From contig CM066733.1 of the NCBI GenBank assembly GCA_033961575.1, forward strand, positions 63,672,921 to 63,736,920: 64,000 nucleotides of DNA, written 5' to 3'. The notes below the pieces were generated by a model. It did not search any database. It was not told the DNA's origin and saw only the letters and a program-made list of their open reading frames with translations. This DNA comes from Aselliscus stoliczkanus. Lineage: Eukaryota; Chordata; Mammalia; Chiroptera; Hipposideridae. Made by a program: the position numbers and the translations under genes. Shown here in pieces: positions 51,351 through 63,184 of this stretch (the first letter of the stretch is position 1; each line of letters starts with the position of its first letter).

Positions 51351-52224
51351 TGGGTGATTTTTGCATTCTATTAGTTGAACTTCATCTTGCTTTCTCTAAA
51401 AATAGGCTATCTTCTGACACGAGCAGGGGATGTTTTTATCTTGCTGCTGTGGGCCCAGATTCAGGACATACCTGGACCTAAGTTTATTATAACGTTTGAG
51501 TTACTAGTGCTGAGGGCTCAAGAAGTGGTTTGCATCCCTCCTCCTAGATCAGTTGGGGATAGTCGGCCCAGCTCACAAAGGTGACTAAACTTGGTTGTAT
51601 GACTAGTTACTATTATTTGTAGCTAGACCAAGGCACGAAAGCTCAGAATAAAATTTGTGTACATGGCTTGGCTCTGATTTTTATAGGTGGTTCTCATCAG
51701 TTGTTTTTGTCAGCATTTATTTTTGATAAGTGTACAGGCACCCAGGCATGGAGAACAGATTTAGTTATGAAAGGGACCATGCTTACACCAGGATGGCAAA
51801 GACATGGTCATAAATTTTATTGAAAGATTTACTTACTGCAATCCCTTTCTTTTCTTAAAAGAACACTTGGGGACTTGAACCTTGCTTCACCAAAAGTATT
51901 AAAGTTGATTTTCACAGTGGCTTCTGTGGTTCACTGAGTCCGAGAAGAGGATGGAGGCAATTTAACTGAGGAAACCTGAGTTTTAGTTTCATTGTCACTA
52001 AAGTTTCTTTGCATATTCTCAGGTATGTCAGTTATATTGTCTCTCAATGGTCTTGTGTAAGGGAATTACTCAAAATGGCCCACGCACATGTCTGCAGGGG
52101 TTCTTCAAGGAGTGAGATGATGTCTGTTCTGGCATGTGTTGCTCTCAGGACTTTCAGTAAAGAAAGCTTGCCTTCCCTGATGAATGCTAGTGGAAAAACT
52201 AAGTTGTGTCATTAACTTCAAAAG

Positions 52225-52800
52225 ACTAGAAACATATTATTTTATATATATTTGTTTTTAAATTAATACTTCATTTTTAGAGCCGTTTCCAGTTTACAGC
52301 AAAATAGAGCATGAAGTTCAGAGTGGCTGTATCCACACTCCCACACACTTGCTCTTACTATTAACAGCTTGTGTTTGTGTGATACTTTGGTTACAATTGA
52401 TGAACCAATGTTGGTATGTTTTATTATTACCCATAGTTGACATTGGGTTCATTCTCAGTGTCGTGTGCTTCGGTGGGTTTTGCCAAATGCATAAATGACA
52501 TGTATCCACCATTACAGAGTCATACAGAATGGTTTCACTGCCCTGAACGTCCCCTGTGCTTCCCCTATTTTTTCCTCCTCACCTGCCTCCCTAGCCCTGG
52601 CAACTACTGATCTTTTTCCTGGGTATATTTTTGCCTTTTCTAGAATGTCATGTAATTGGAATCGTATAGTATGTAGACTTTTCAGACTGGATCCTTTCAT
52701 TGAGGAATGTGAATCTAAGGTTCCTCTGTATCTTTTCGTGGCTTGGCAGCTTATTTCTTTTTACCACTGAATATTCCATTGTAGGGATGTTACACTGTTT
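52225..52800 (-). repeat. L1 LINE 3' UTR, antisense
   Basis: 'agtttacagcaaaatagagc', 'gacatgtatccaccattaca', 'gtttcactgccctgaacgtc', 'ctagaatgtcatgtaattgg' and 'ctgaatattccattgtaggg' are in the order of an L1M 3' UTR read backwards. Confidence 0.88.
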
Positions 52801-53394
52801 TTAAAAACATCATGCCTGCTCTCCCTGCATTTCAGAACAACCACCATGCCATTTCCTTTTGTCACTGACTTGTGTCAGTAATATTTCTTTTTAGAAAGCA
52901 TTTCACACATCACTTCCTGGGGAAACACTTCCTCTGTCACAGTGATTATCACCAAATGGTCCAGATAATGGTTTTTCGTATCTTTGGTCCTATTTTTTAA
53001 TTAAAATGTGTTTCTTTAGTTTGCCCATAGGCAAATTATTAAATATTTACCTTTAGAAGGTCACTCATATCAGTTCAAGTACAGAACAGAGGCACCTAAA
53101 AATTAAAATTCATTTAATTGGCACCTGAGCTGCTTTCCCCAATATTCAGTTCTCCTAGGTAAAGGATGCTCCTTTCCTCTTAAGAATGCCTGGCATTTCT
53201 TAAGTAGGCAGTTTCATACTGCCGTGCCAGTCCACTTTTGTGCATCCATGAGGCCTGGCTCTGTTGATCCTTCTCAAGCATACCTTTCCCAACCACTATT
53301 TTCCTCACAGTGAATCACTCTGTCGTCTACACTCATCCATTTGCCATCTCTGTACATTGGCTACACCGCTAATGTGTACCTACTTCCTCTAGGA

Positions 53395-53540
53395 TCATAA
53401 TTTCATTACATGCCTTTCCATTTTTATAGGAGGTAAACTTCTCAAGGACACTGACTGCGTCTTACATATTCTTGAATCCTTATAGCTTAGCATAGTTTTT
53501 AGCACACAGTAGGTCCTCAGTAGATGGTTAGTGAAACAAG
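53395..53540 (+). repeat. L2 3' end fragment
   Basis: 'aaacttctcaaggacactga', 'cttagcatagtttttagcac' and 'acagtaggtcctcagtagat' form an L2 end. Confidence 0.7.
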
Positions 53541-53546
53541 TATTAG

Positions 53547-53633
53547 TGGGAAAAAAAGAGAGAGAGAAAGAGGAAGAAGATAAGCATGTAAAGGACAAAG
53601 AGGAAGAAGAAAGGGAAAAAGAAGAAAGAAGAT
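53547..53633. repeat. Polypurine tract
   Basis: About 87 nt of almost only A and G, with a short interruption near 53585. It explains the Lys/Glu-rich open frame on + and the Leu/Ser/Phe-rich frame on -. Confidence 0.9.
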
Positions 53634-54330
53634 TTTGTTCACCTGGAGCAACAAAGAAAAGGGCAAAACAAGAGAAACGTTTGTTGCTGATAAGGGCAGG
53701 AAATAGCGCAGCAACAGTGTGCATAGCAGTATGTATTTTTAACTCCCAAGTCTTTTTGCAATGTGTTTCATATTTAGAAGACATATCAAGACTGCATCTG
53801 TTTCCAGAACTTTCTGCTAACAGTTAGTAATAATGCCAAAACATACTTTAGGTCCAGCTTGAAACCAAATGATCAAATAGAATTTTTGATTTCTCATTTA
53901 CAGCCTGACATTAATTATAGCCATCATGTAATCATGTGTCAGAGAAAATTTCTGAGAAAATCATAGACATTATATTAACGAAGCTGTAAACGGAAGCAAA
54001 ACCTCGTCCTCAAAAACAAAGCGAAAGGTCTGGTTTAGACAATGATCATTCCTCAAAAAGAATTTTTTCTGTACCCCACCTCTCCATCCCCTTGTTGGAC
54101 CCTTGATGTATGATAGGATTTCATGTCACCTCCCTGTCCTGGTCAGTGGTCTGTAGGCACACAACAGTTTGTAGTGTCCCTCTTAATGCCTGGCACCCAG
54201 ACCCAAACTTCTTTATTCCTGGCCTCTGTTTCTACAGGCTAAAGTGACCTCGGTTCTTTGGTTACACTGTTTTCTCATATTAGCTACTTCTGTTAAGCAG
54301 TGTTTCTCCCATTTTTATTTTTACAGTTTT

Positions 54331-54350
54331 GTTGTTGTTGTTGTTGTTGT
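54331..54350. repeat. (GTT)n microsatellite
   Basis: About seven GTT units. Confidence 0.95.
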
Positions 54351-56619
54351 TTTTTAGTTCTGAGTATGATAATTTATAGCTATTCCTGTTAGGTTTATCT
54401 TATATAATTCAGGTAGTAGTATTTGCCTCTCAAGAACTTTTTGGATTTTTATAATGTCACTCAATATGTTAGTAGCCTCTACCAGTATCTTTCTTCAGTT
54501 CATTTTAATCATTTCCAGTCAGCTCGACAAATTCTTGGTACATACTTAAAATGGGTTTAGATGTGCAATGAATAAAAGTGAATAGAAGACATGGCCACTG
54601 CCTTCCGGAAGCTTTCAGTCTCATTTAGGAGACGACATTTTGCATATATGACATGGTTACATTATGATACCAGCCTGTGTAGATGCCAGAATATGCAAAT
54701 AATGCTCAGGACTTTAGTGAAAGGAGATCTCTTTTGTTCCTCTGCTTAACCAACTTAAAGTCTTCTCCTTTAGGAAGTTAAAAAAAATATCAATTCCATG
54801 CTGCTCAGATTATACTTTTACTCTGAATTGCTTCAACAATGACATTTTCAGCCAAAAAAATATATTTGTTGACATGTGTGGTTTCATAATGTCTCTTAAG
54901 GGATGATGGGAATATATAAGATCTTGTCTTTTCCCAGTGAGATTGAAAGCTCCCCTAGGCCAAGGGCCTGACCTTCTACTCCATTGCTGTCTCTCTCTGT
55001 AACCCCTGGTTTCATGGTCTGCATGTAGATGGGAAGTACCTGCACGCAGCAGAAAGGTCTACCCAGCAGTCAGTGCTGCATGCCTCAGGGCTACTTATGC
55101 TATGATTGTCCTTGGGAATTGACTAAGAGATCTAAATGTGAGACTGAATAGGAGACTAATGACAGTTGCCATTGACCTTAATTTCATATTTCATATCCAT
55201 AAATATGGTCCTAGCAAAGTGATTATATTATAAAAGTTTCCACTCTTTCTTTTAAAGTGAAGCAGCACTGTTAGCTCTATGCTATAACACATATATGCAC
55301 ATATGTATGTATTCACCTCTTCCCTACATTTAGAATGAATGTACATAGAAATATTCTTGACAGATTTATTATTTGGGTTATTAATAAATACGTGTGAAGT
55401 TACTACTTATTTCTTTCAGGAACAGTGGTACCGGGACCAATCCCCGTGTCTTAGTATTATTTTGTTACTGCACTGAACATTGATTTCTCAGGAAATAGTA
55501 ATTGATTACTGCTGGTAGAGAATGGAAAGGGAAACTGCATGATTATTTTAAGTTAGTTTTCAGGTTGGTTAATATATAGAAATAGTTATAAGAGGAAACT
55601 TAGAAAGATGTACTTGAAAAATGGTGACTAAACATAGAAAAAGCTTTTTTACAATTAAAATCCTATAACATAAAATGCAAATGACAGCACTTTTATTTGA
55701 ATTGTTCAAAGTCATTTGTGGACATTTTATGTTGAACAGTAGTTCAAAGTCATTTTCAGACTCCTTTTTTGTTTGTTTTCTGGAAAAACAAATAGGAAGG
55801 CATATAACATTAAATTGAGTCAGAATTTAAGTGACTTAGTCTGAGTCAAATCTAGGAACCCATTTTGCTATACTGTCTAAATTATTATTATTTTTGACAT
55901 GACTCACAAGCAGTTCATGAATCTTTAAATCCATGAAAGTCACGTAAATTAATATCCTGCTCAGGCAACATTGTTCCTGAAAACCTCAAAGGATTTCTTA
56001 AGCAGGAAGGTATCATATCTTTTCCAGAGAGACCTTGACCTTAACTAACTACCTTAGAAACATGGCAGCCAAGCATGGCAGATTAGGATAAGACCAATGC
56101 AAAGTGAACCGCTCTCTCCTCAAACAAAGTGATCACCATTCCAGCTCCCTGTTGTAATTAGTAAAAATACTATAGTTAATGGAATAATAATAACAAGTGC
56201 AGTGATGGTTATAAACACTCCACCCTGTGCCAAGGAGAGCAGTGATTCATGATGAATCAATGAGAAACCCATTGATGTGGTCACAGTAAATCCATACGTA
56301 ATTAAGAAGAACCCTTTCTAAATAAAAACTACAAAGGAAATAAAAACAGTCTTGGAAAAGAGGAAGAAGTCTGATAATAGTGCTGTGGTATTCATCATTA
56401 AAAAACAAACAAACCCATAAGCTCCCAAACTACACCTTAAGAAAACAGTACATTCACAGTGTTGCTTAAAAGTGTGGGAGAGTGTTGACTGAAAGGTTGA
56501 AAAAAGGAAACAGTTTGAACACCTGGGCAGTTAACAGAGAAAGTTTAAGTTGTTTACTGACCTTAGAATTTGGTAGGTGTCTTAGGCACTGTACCTTTGA
56601 AGCAATAGTTAAGTCTTGG

Positions 56620-57440
56620 CTTTTCATACACTTTGACTATCTCTGTCTTTTAGTTGGTTCACTTAGACCATTGTGATTAAAAAGTGATTATTGATATGTT
56701 GGATTAATATCTACCATGTTTGTTACTGTTCTCTATTTATTGCCTTTGTTCTTTAGCCTATTTTTGTTTTCCGCTCTTTTTTGGCCTCTTGTGGGTTTTT
56801 TTTTAAAAGAGTGTTTTATTGCGGAATTGGGGGAGGGGAACAGCATTGGGGAATCGGGGAAGGGGAACAGACAAGTTGCTGTCTTTTTGTTCTTCAGTCT
56901 AGTTGTAGAAGACGTTGCTTCACTGGCCCATGTTGGTATCGTCATTGTGCTCTTCCTGGGTGAGGCAGATGGATCGCCAGCATCTGGACAGCCGCTCACC
57001 ACGGCTCACACTGGCTGCCAGCTGCTCACGCTGGCTGCTGGCCACTCACTGTAGCCTATGGCAGCCCACTGCAGCAGGGGCTGCAGCTATGCCATCCTGG
57101 GACGCACAGCAGCCCAGCTCCAGATGGAGCTGTTGTTCATCAATCATCTTAGCTGTAGAGGGCGGTGTCACTGGCCTTCATATGTGGGATCTGAACTGGG
57201 ACCGCTGGCATCCCAAACCAGGTCTTAACCAATGCACCACTCGGCTGGCCCTGGCCTCTTGTGTTTTTAATTGAGTGTTTTATATGATTCTATCTTCTCT
57301 CCTTTCTTGGCATATCAGTTATACCTTTTTTGCATTTTTTTTAGTGGTTGCTCTACAGTTTGCAATATACATTTTCAACTATTCCAGGTCTACTTTCAGT
57401 AACACTATACCACATCATGGGTAGTGTGCATATCTTATAA
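56620..57440 (-). mobile_element. L1 LINE ORF2 fragment, antisense, split by a nested SINE
   Basis: Text known from antisense L1 ORF2 runs from 'atctctgtcttttagttggt' through 'tactgttctctatttattgc' to ttttggcctcttgtg. It is interrupted by a 458-bp SINE and resumes with tggcctcttgtgtttttaat, 'catatcagttatacctt', then gtggttgctctacagtttgc. When the SINE and one copy of the duplication are ignored, the two parts join without loss. Confidence 0.85.
56794..57251 (-). repeat. Full-length tRNA-derived SINE nested in L1, with 12-bp duplication
   Basis: On the - strand the element starts with the same head as the short SINEs (GGCCAGCCGAGTGGTGCATT, B box around CCAGTTCAGATCCC, then GGCCAGTGACACCGCCCTCT). 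It continues for about 330 more bases, including CAACTAGACTGAAGAAC and a GTTCCCC-rich end with AATAAA before the A-tail. tggcctcttgtg flanks both sides (56782-56793 and 57252-57263). The body resembles bat SINEs I remember. The overlapping open frames here are artefacts. Confidence 0.9.
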
Positions 57441-57444
57441 TTTC

Positions 57445-57830
57445 TAAACATGTCTGTGTAGGTTTTGTGTGAGCATACATTTTCTACTCTTTGGGTAAAT
57501 GCCAAGGAGCACAATTGTTGGGTCATACAGCAAGAGTATGTTTAGTTTTGTAAGAAATGCCAAACTGTGTCCCAAAGTGGCTGTACCATTTTGCATTCCT
57601 ACCAGCAATGAATGAGATTTCCCATCGCTCCACATAATCTCTATGTGTCTTTATATTTAAAGTGGGTTTCTTGTGGACAACATACATTGTGTCTTGCTTT
57701 GTGATGTGATCAGGAAGAAACATTTAAGCTGAGATCTAACAATCTCTGTCTTAATTGGTATATTTAAACCATTGATGTTCACAGGGATTATTGATATAAT
57801 TGAGTTACTATCCCTTTGAAGGGTTAGTAG
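57445..57830 (-). repeat. Second L1 LINE ORF2 fragment, antisense
   Basis: 'ggtaaatgccaaggagcaca', 'aagtggctgtaccattttgc' and 'ccagcaatgaatgagatttc' are antisense L1 ORF2 3' text, followed by 'tttaaagtgggtttcttgtg' and 'atctctgtcttaattggtat'. The last part is homologous to 56640-56700, so this is another copy or a rearranged piece. Confidence 0.8.
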
Positions 57831-57984
57831 AACCTCAGATAACTTCTAATCCAGCAAATGACGGAAGCACTTAAATTGGGACATGCATCTCAAAGGAGGA
57901 TTGAACCCGACGGTGACAAAAGAGCAGTTGCTCAATAAAATTGTGTTGCATTGAGTTGATTTAGCAGAAAAACATTTCTTCCAT

Positions 57985-58160
57985 GGCCCAGGCATATGGC
58001 ACAGTGACTAAACACTCAGAGCATCATTGGGTGTGTTGGAAATAGCACCTGGTTGGGCTTTGAGGCACTTGTCACCTGATTTTGATGTTCTTCAGCAGGT
58101 CACGTAACTTCTATGGGTCTTAATTTCCTCATGTGTGAAGTGAGTTAGTTGGGCTAGATA
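57985..58160 (-). repeat. MIR SINE, antisense
   Basis: 'tatggcacagtgactaaaca', 'caggtcacgtaacttctatg' and 'ggtcttaatttcctcatgtg' follow MIR backwards. Confidence 0.75.
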
Positions 58161-58315
58161 TTCTCCAAATACATCATAAAGCGCTGAACGTGTGTGAATC
58201 TAAAATTAGGTCTCAAAGGGTAGGTTTTCTCACAGAAAGCTTTAGGAATCAGTAAATCAGAAAACCAAATACCGCCACTCATAATAAGAATAAAGGCAAG
58301 TATAGTAATTGATTT

Positions 58316-58417
58316 ATGAACTACACTAATGGACGTAACTACCATGGCTATCAAGAAAAGCTTCGCTTTGTGCGTCGGTTGATTCCGATGAGAAGCAACC
58401 TGAGATCAGGTGAGTGA
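58316..58417 (+). other. 33-codon open frame ending at a consensus splice donor
   Basis: The frame starts MNYTNGRNYHGYQEKLRFVR and continues RLIPMRSNLRSGE before TGA. It contains a perfect 5' splice-site consensus CAG|GTGAGT at 58407-58415, so an exon could end after LRS. The composition is richer in CpG than its surroundings and the stretch is no repeat I recognise. No acceptor was clearly seen upstream. I do not recognise the peptide. It could be a conserved noncoding element, an alternative exon or chance. Confidence 0.25.
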
Positions 58418-58964
58418 ATACCATAGAACTGGACATTGAGACCTTGACCACAGCTGAATTTCTGTTCAAGGTGAAGTCTTATGTGCATGCATGTCTGAGT
58501 CTACAGACAGATTTAGAAACCCCAGCTTTAATTTAAATTATGGAATTTCATTTCATTGACATTTTACATGCCTTTGCATGGTTTTATGTAACTTCTCTGT
58601 GTGACATCCTTTTTACCGGATGATGGTTATGAGAAGTGTAATTTATCTAACTGGAGAAAGGAAAATCTCAGCTGAACGTTACTGAAACAAAGGAACTGGT
58701 GAATTCTGGTAATAACAAAATAAATGGGATCAGAGGACCAGCCTTTCTATATTAAAGAAATTAGATACATTTAGAGAAAATATGATTAGAATTTTAACAA
58801 AGTATCTTTTAGTGAGACATTGCTATCATAATGTTTTATGACAATGTGAAAGAAATCTTTATCAATGCAAATTATTACCAACACTGAGTTTCCTCATTTA
58901 TTGTGACTGTGCTAGCCACCATAGATACTGCAATGAAGGAGGCAGAAAGGCTCAGGGAGCTTTT

Positions 58965-59230
58965 TCTACTGCCATATGGCGTAGTGATTAAACAGTCTTT
59001 GCATCCAGACTCCCAGGGTTTCAATCTGGGCTTCTTCCCTCACTAGCTTTGTGATCTTGGGGATATTGCTTAGGTTGTCTGTACCACAATGTCTTCATCT
59101 GTAAAATGGGATAATAATAATAATAATACCAGCAATCTTAAAGGTTGTTAGGAGGACGAAAGGATCGTTCATGTACGTAAAGCCCTTAGAATAATGCCTG
59201 GTACTCCATAAATAAATGTTAGCTATTACC
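58965..59230 (-). repeat. MIR SINE, antisense, with (AAT)n
   Basis: 'gcgtagtgattaaacagtct', 'tgtcttcatctgtaaaatgg', a run of ATA units (59111-59127), 'aaaggttgttaggaggacga' and 'ataaatgttagctattac': a long MIR in reverse. Confidence 0.9.
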
Positions 59231-59254
59231 GGGGAAGAGTAGGCAATGGAAAAT

Positions 59255-59660
59255 AAGAAAGTATTATCTAGGGAGATGGACTGTGAAAAAAGTAAACTAA
59301 GATGACGTGATGAGGAAGGAACATTTAAGCTGAGATCGAAATAACAAGAAGTGAGCCCTTGAAGATCATTCCAGGCAGTGGGGAAAGCTAGCGCAGGGCC
59401 CTTAGATGGGAGGAGGAATGCCCATGGCTGGAGTATGTCCAAGGTGACATGAGGCACAAGGGTCACGGAAGACCTCTACTGGTTAGAAGTTTAGGTTAGA
59501 AGTTTGGATTTGCTGGTATGTGCAGTGACAAGCCATAGGCAGTGTTGAAGCAGCGTCGCACTTTAAAAGGATTTCTGTTTTCAAAAGGTTGCCATGGCTT
59601 TTGGAGGGAGGATTGTGTAAGAGGATGAAGAAGGAAGCCTGAGTGTGGCTGGGCGGCTGT
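59255..59660 (-). repeat. Ancient L2-type repeat, antisense
   Basis: 'gaaggaacatttaagctgag', 'gatcattccaggcagtgggg' and 'gatttgctggtatgtgcagt': the same repeat type as 20640-21215. A similar 'aacatttaagctgagatct' block lies at about 57718-57738. Confidence 0.65.
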
Positions 59661-59772
59661 GGCCATCACCCTGGTGAGAGGATAGTGCCTTGTGCTTTTC
59701 CTGGAAGTGATGGGGATGGAGAGACTCTAGATGGGAAAGGGTATTTTGCCTATGTCATCAAAATGTGTTAGT

Positions 59773-59886
59773 TTTTTTTGTTTTTTTTTTAAGAGGGCAG
59801 TGTCACTGGCCCTCATATGTGGGATCCGAACCGGGGCCGCTGGCATGCTAGGCCAGCTCTTAACCACCGCGCCACTCGGCCGGCCC
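59773..59886 (-). repeat. Short tRNA-derived SINE, head-only type, with 13-bp duplication
   Basis: On the - strand it starts GGGCCGGCCGAGTGGCGCGG, has a tRNA-like B box in CCCCGGTTCGGATCCC, and ends CACTGCCCTCTT plus poly(A). It is flanked by aaaatgtgttagt (59760-59772) and aaaatgcgttagt (59887-59899), one difference. It is the cleanest copy of the family here. Confidence 0.93.
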
Positions 59887-61171
59887 AAAATGCGTTAGTA
59901 TTGCTTTCCCCCAATTGTTACTTCCTTGAAAAGGAATAATAATATGACATCTTATAAAATGTTACTTAATGTTCAGGCATTGTGCTTACACTGCCTAGGG
60001 AAGCGGTAATTCAGGAATTGCTTGATTTATTAGGTGACTGCAGAACCACCAATCTGCGAATTTCACACCAAAAACCCATTCTGAGAACTGAGATGTTTTT
60101 TGGTTTAGTTGTTTTCCTTGACACATTCATCTGATTATTTTCAGTAGCTCCCCTTCCCCGGCACTGTGCAAACCCAGATTTCAGTGCAGTGATGTGCGAT
60201 GATGAGATTTAACGTGGGAGACTCACCAGCATTATCTCTTCCTCCTAAAATGGAGGTAATGGGTTTTTAATATCTTTCATAGTCTTTACACACATCAGTT
60301 CGTTTTACTGCTTTTAAGACAGAGAAAAATGAAAATCACCAGACTTGTGTGACCCAGCTAGCTATGCTGGTGCTTATTAGGTGACCCTACCAGGAAGCAT
60401 GTGGCAAAAACCTTGGAATGACGAGCCTGCTGGGTTGGTGGTGAGTGACATCAGGCTGGCAAGCTGACCTTCTGCATGTGAGAAAAGGCCAACTTCTCCT
60501 CCTCTCTGTGAATGGAGCCCCCACCCAGGACAGCTTCTTCCCAGAGGATGGAGACATTGGGACCTATCTTAAATTACAAAGAGTTTGAGTGGATACGGGA
60601 CGAGAAACTTGCTCTAAGAAGAATCTCGTAAGCACAAACTAAAGTTAAAGGAGGAAGCTTGAAATAGTGGACTCCCTTAGTATAACCTTTGTAGTCAGCT
60701 GTCACTCCCTTATCGGATCCTTTAACCGTGCCTTAAACAGAGATTCTTACCCCACCCCCAAACCTTCAATGATGTGGCTCTAGAAATTAGCTTAGAGATT
60801 TTAGGAAGCTATGAGCTGTTTTCATATTTCCTGTTTGAAAAGGAAAGTGCTGCTCTCCGTGGACACAGCTTCCTCTTTCTCCTGGAATCCCAAGACGCAG
60901 AGGTGTACCTGCGGAAAACACTTCACCACCAATTATTTGTTTGTTTTAAATCAGGGCCTGGGGAGCATATTTCTCAGTGCTGCCTGATTGATTTGATGTA
61001 TTTACTTTGAGGTTTGAAAATTCAAAGGACTCCCAGTAAGATACAATTCAAAGAGTATCAGCAGCTCATAGGATAGGAAAGTTGGAATAATCCCAAGGGC
61101 TCTGAAAACTCTGTAGGTTGGAGCTCTAGATAATGGAGTGACTGTTGGTTTGGCTGTCAAGCCTAGTTTTT

Positions 61172-61393
61172 TGTTGTTATTGTTTGTTTTTAAACATTTT
61201 TATTCTCATAATATAAAAATTTTTTTTTTAATTGGGGAACAGTGTGTTTTTCCAGGACCCATCAGCTCCAAGTCAAGTAGTTGTTTCAATCTAGTTGTGG
61301 AGGGAGCAACTCAGCGGCCCATGTGGGGAGTGAACTGGCAACCTTGGTGTTTTGAGCACGCGCTGTAACCACGTGAGCTAACCAGGCATCCCG
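61172..61393 (-). repeat. tRNA-derived SINE, third type, with duplication
   Basis: On the - strand it reads GGGATGCCTGGTTAGCTCAC, then a B-box-like GGTTGCCAGTTCACTCCCCA, CACATGGGCC, CAACTAGATTGAAACAAC and AACACACTGTTCCCCAATT plus poly(A). It is flanked by aagcctagttttt (61159-61171) and aaacctagttttt (61394-61406). The body and tail resemble bat SINEs I remember; this is the main reason for suggesting a bat. Confidence 0.88.
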
Positions 61394-62149
61394 AAACCTA
61401 GTTTTTAACCTCTCTAGCTTTGTAATTTAGAACACAATAGTAAAAGAGAATAGAAGTCAAAAGATTGAGTGTGAGGAGGATGCAAGCTAGCGTGAGAAAC
61501 AACACATAACAAAACACTGGAAAAAAAAGTCACTTTTAAAAGGAATAAAATGTAAAGATAATGTGCTCTACTGGAGAGGGGGGCATTTTCTCCCCATGAG
61601 CCAAGAGGCCTGAATCCTGATATTACAGATGTGTATAACGAATTTCCGTCCTCTTGGGGTTGGGGTGTGAGGTGGGCTTCATCATACTCATGGTCCCCTC
61701 CAATCTTTTTTTTTTGGCCGGGGGAGCTTAAATCAGAATATCCAGAAGACAAATAGGGACTATTTTATTAAAAAGCTTTAAAATGCTTATGCCACATGGA
61801 AAACAATTCTCATATTTTTGAGAGAAACAATAAGGTTATAAAACAGCAATGGAACAGAATATTTTTAAAGATAAATAAGTTAAAATATACACATGTGTAC
61901 ATGTGTATGTTATTTGTGTATACTATATAAATTTTTTTTTTCTGTCTGCTAACATCCTGTTGGCCAAAGCAAGTCACATGGCCAAGTCCAAAGTCAAGGA
62001 ACAGGGAACTATATTCCTAGAATAGAGACGGTATGAGAAAGCATAAGTAAGTCGTTTTGAACAATCATCTAGTCCCTCCAATCTTTATGCTTTGGTACTG
62101 TTCTTTTTCATGACCACACTGCAGTATAACACTGAAAATCACCACAACA

Positions 62150-62366
62150 GCAGGTAAGGAGGTAGATAATTAAGCCTATGTTTAAGGACCTTAGAACTGG
62201 AAAACGGAGATGTGGTTGTGTTCCAGCCCATTGGCAGGCTTTCCACACTAGTGTTTGAAGTGTCGGCTTCGAACTTGCAGAGCCGCAGCCTCGTGCCTGG
62301 GGTCCCTGTAGACAGCTCAGTTGCGTCGCCCTGCTCTTCTTTCTCATGTTTCCTGGTGCCTAAAAG
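62150..62366 (-). other. Antisense segment with acceptor-like border and two open frames
   Basis: On the - strand a tract ending ttctcttttag precedes about 200 nt in which two frames are open. One is read from ATG (MRKKSRATQLSCLQGPQARG...). The other reads KHEKEEQGDATELSTGTPGT and further to a stop after about 70 codons. It is GC-rich compared with its surroundings. No family was recognised. It could be a lost exon, a retrocopy remnant, or just GC-rich DNA with few stops. Confidence 0.2.
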
Positions 62367-62518
62367 AGAAAAACTCTTTCACTAAAGTGAACCCCACCCT
62401 GCCCACATTTTAATAAAAAGGTAAAACTTCAAATTTCACATTACAGAACTTCTAGTTAAAAGTTTGAAAGAAAATCTAGAAGTTTATAAAAAAATCCAAT
62501 AAGCCAGTACCACTTTAG

Positions 62519-63025
62519 GTGATAAAGCAGGCAAACTGGAGCCATTCACGTGGAGGTAAAAACTCTTCAATTAATGAAAAATATGGCAAGGAAGTAAGCT
62601 CTAACGGATGCAGCAAACAGGTTAGCATTGAGGAGAGCAGGAAGAGTGAAGAGATTTGGACCAATACGGTCTGTGAGTTAGGACTGTGGGTCCCCCACCG
62701 CATCGCACAAGATGCGAGGAGCCTCACGGCTCAGTGCATCGAGATGCTGAGCAGACTCCAGCAGCAGGTCCACCTGCTGTCTCTGAGATGCTGGCCTGAG
62801 GCTGGGTTAGCCAGGAGAGGCGGGGATTCGAGCCGGTGCCCACAAGACCGGTGATGAAAAACTGAACATGCCACCAGGAAGGAGGCGGCATCCCCAGGGA
62901 GAAGCTTGAACTCCCCTACTGCTGTAATTCAGGAACTCCAGGCAGTGAGGAAATTGAAAAGGGCCCAGAATGCTCAGGCCATCTGTAACAGTGGCTTTTA
63001 TGACAGCAGAAATTACTGAAAGCTT
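62519..63025 (+). other. Open frame broken by a tandem stop, unidentified
   Basis: A 111-codon frame (62519-62854) ends in TGA TGA and then, in the same frame, stays open for 53 more codons (KTEHATRKEAASPGRSLNSP, later VIQELQAVRKLKRAQNAQAI). Part of it has heptad-like spacing of Leu/Ile (LTAQCIEMLSRLQQQVHLLS). I recognise no protein family. It could be a decayed coding fragment or chance. The - strand also has a 129-codon frame here, so openness alone is weak evidence. Confidence 0.2.
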
Positions 63026-63184
63026 CCAGATAAAAAACATCCTAAGACAAATTAGGTGCAGAGGAAAATGGGAAGGATTATAGCAACTAGGTCCAGAGGG
63101 AATAGTAAAAATAGGTGCAAAGCAAAACTTGGTATTCTTAATGATAGCTGTATTCAAATAGTATTTTAAATATACTGAAAACCC

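Noticed and set aside
53395..53784. 129-codon - strand frame rich in Ser/Leu/Phe, and the Lys/Glu-rich + strand frame
   Set aside because: Both come from a polypurine/polypyrimidine tract.
56716..57274. Overlapping frames of 112 and 119 codons
   Set aside because: They lie within a full-length SINE and the L1 it interrupts.
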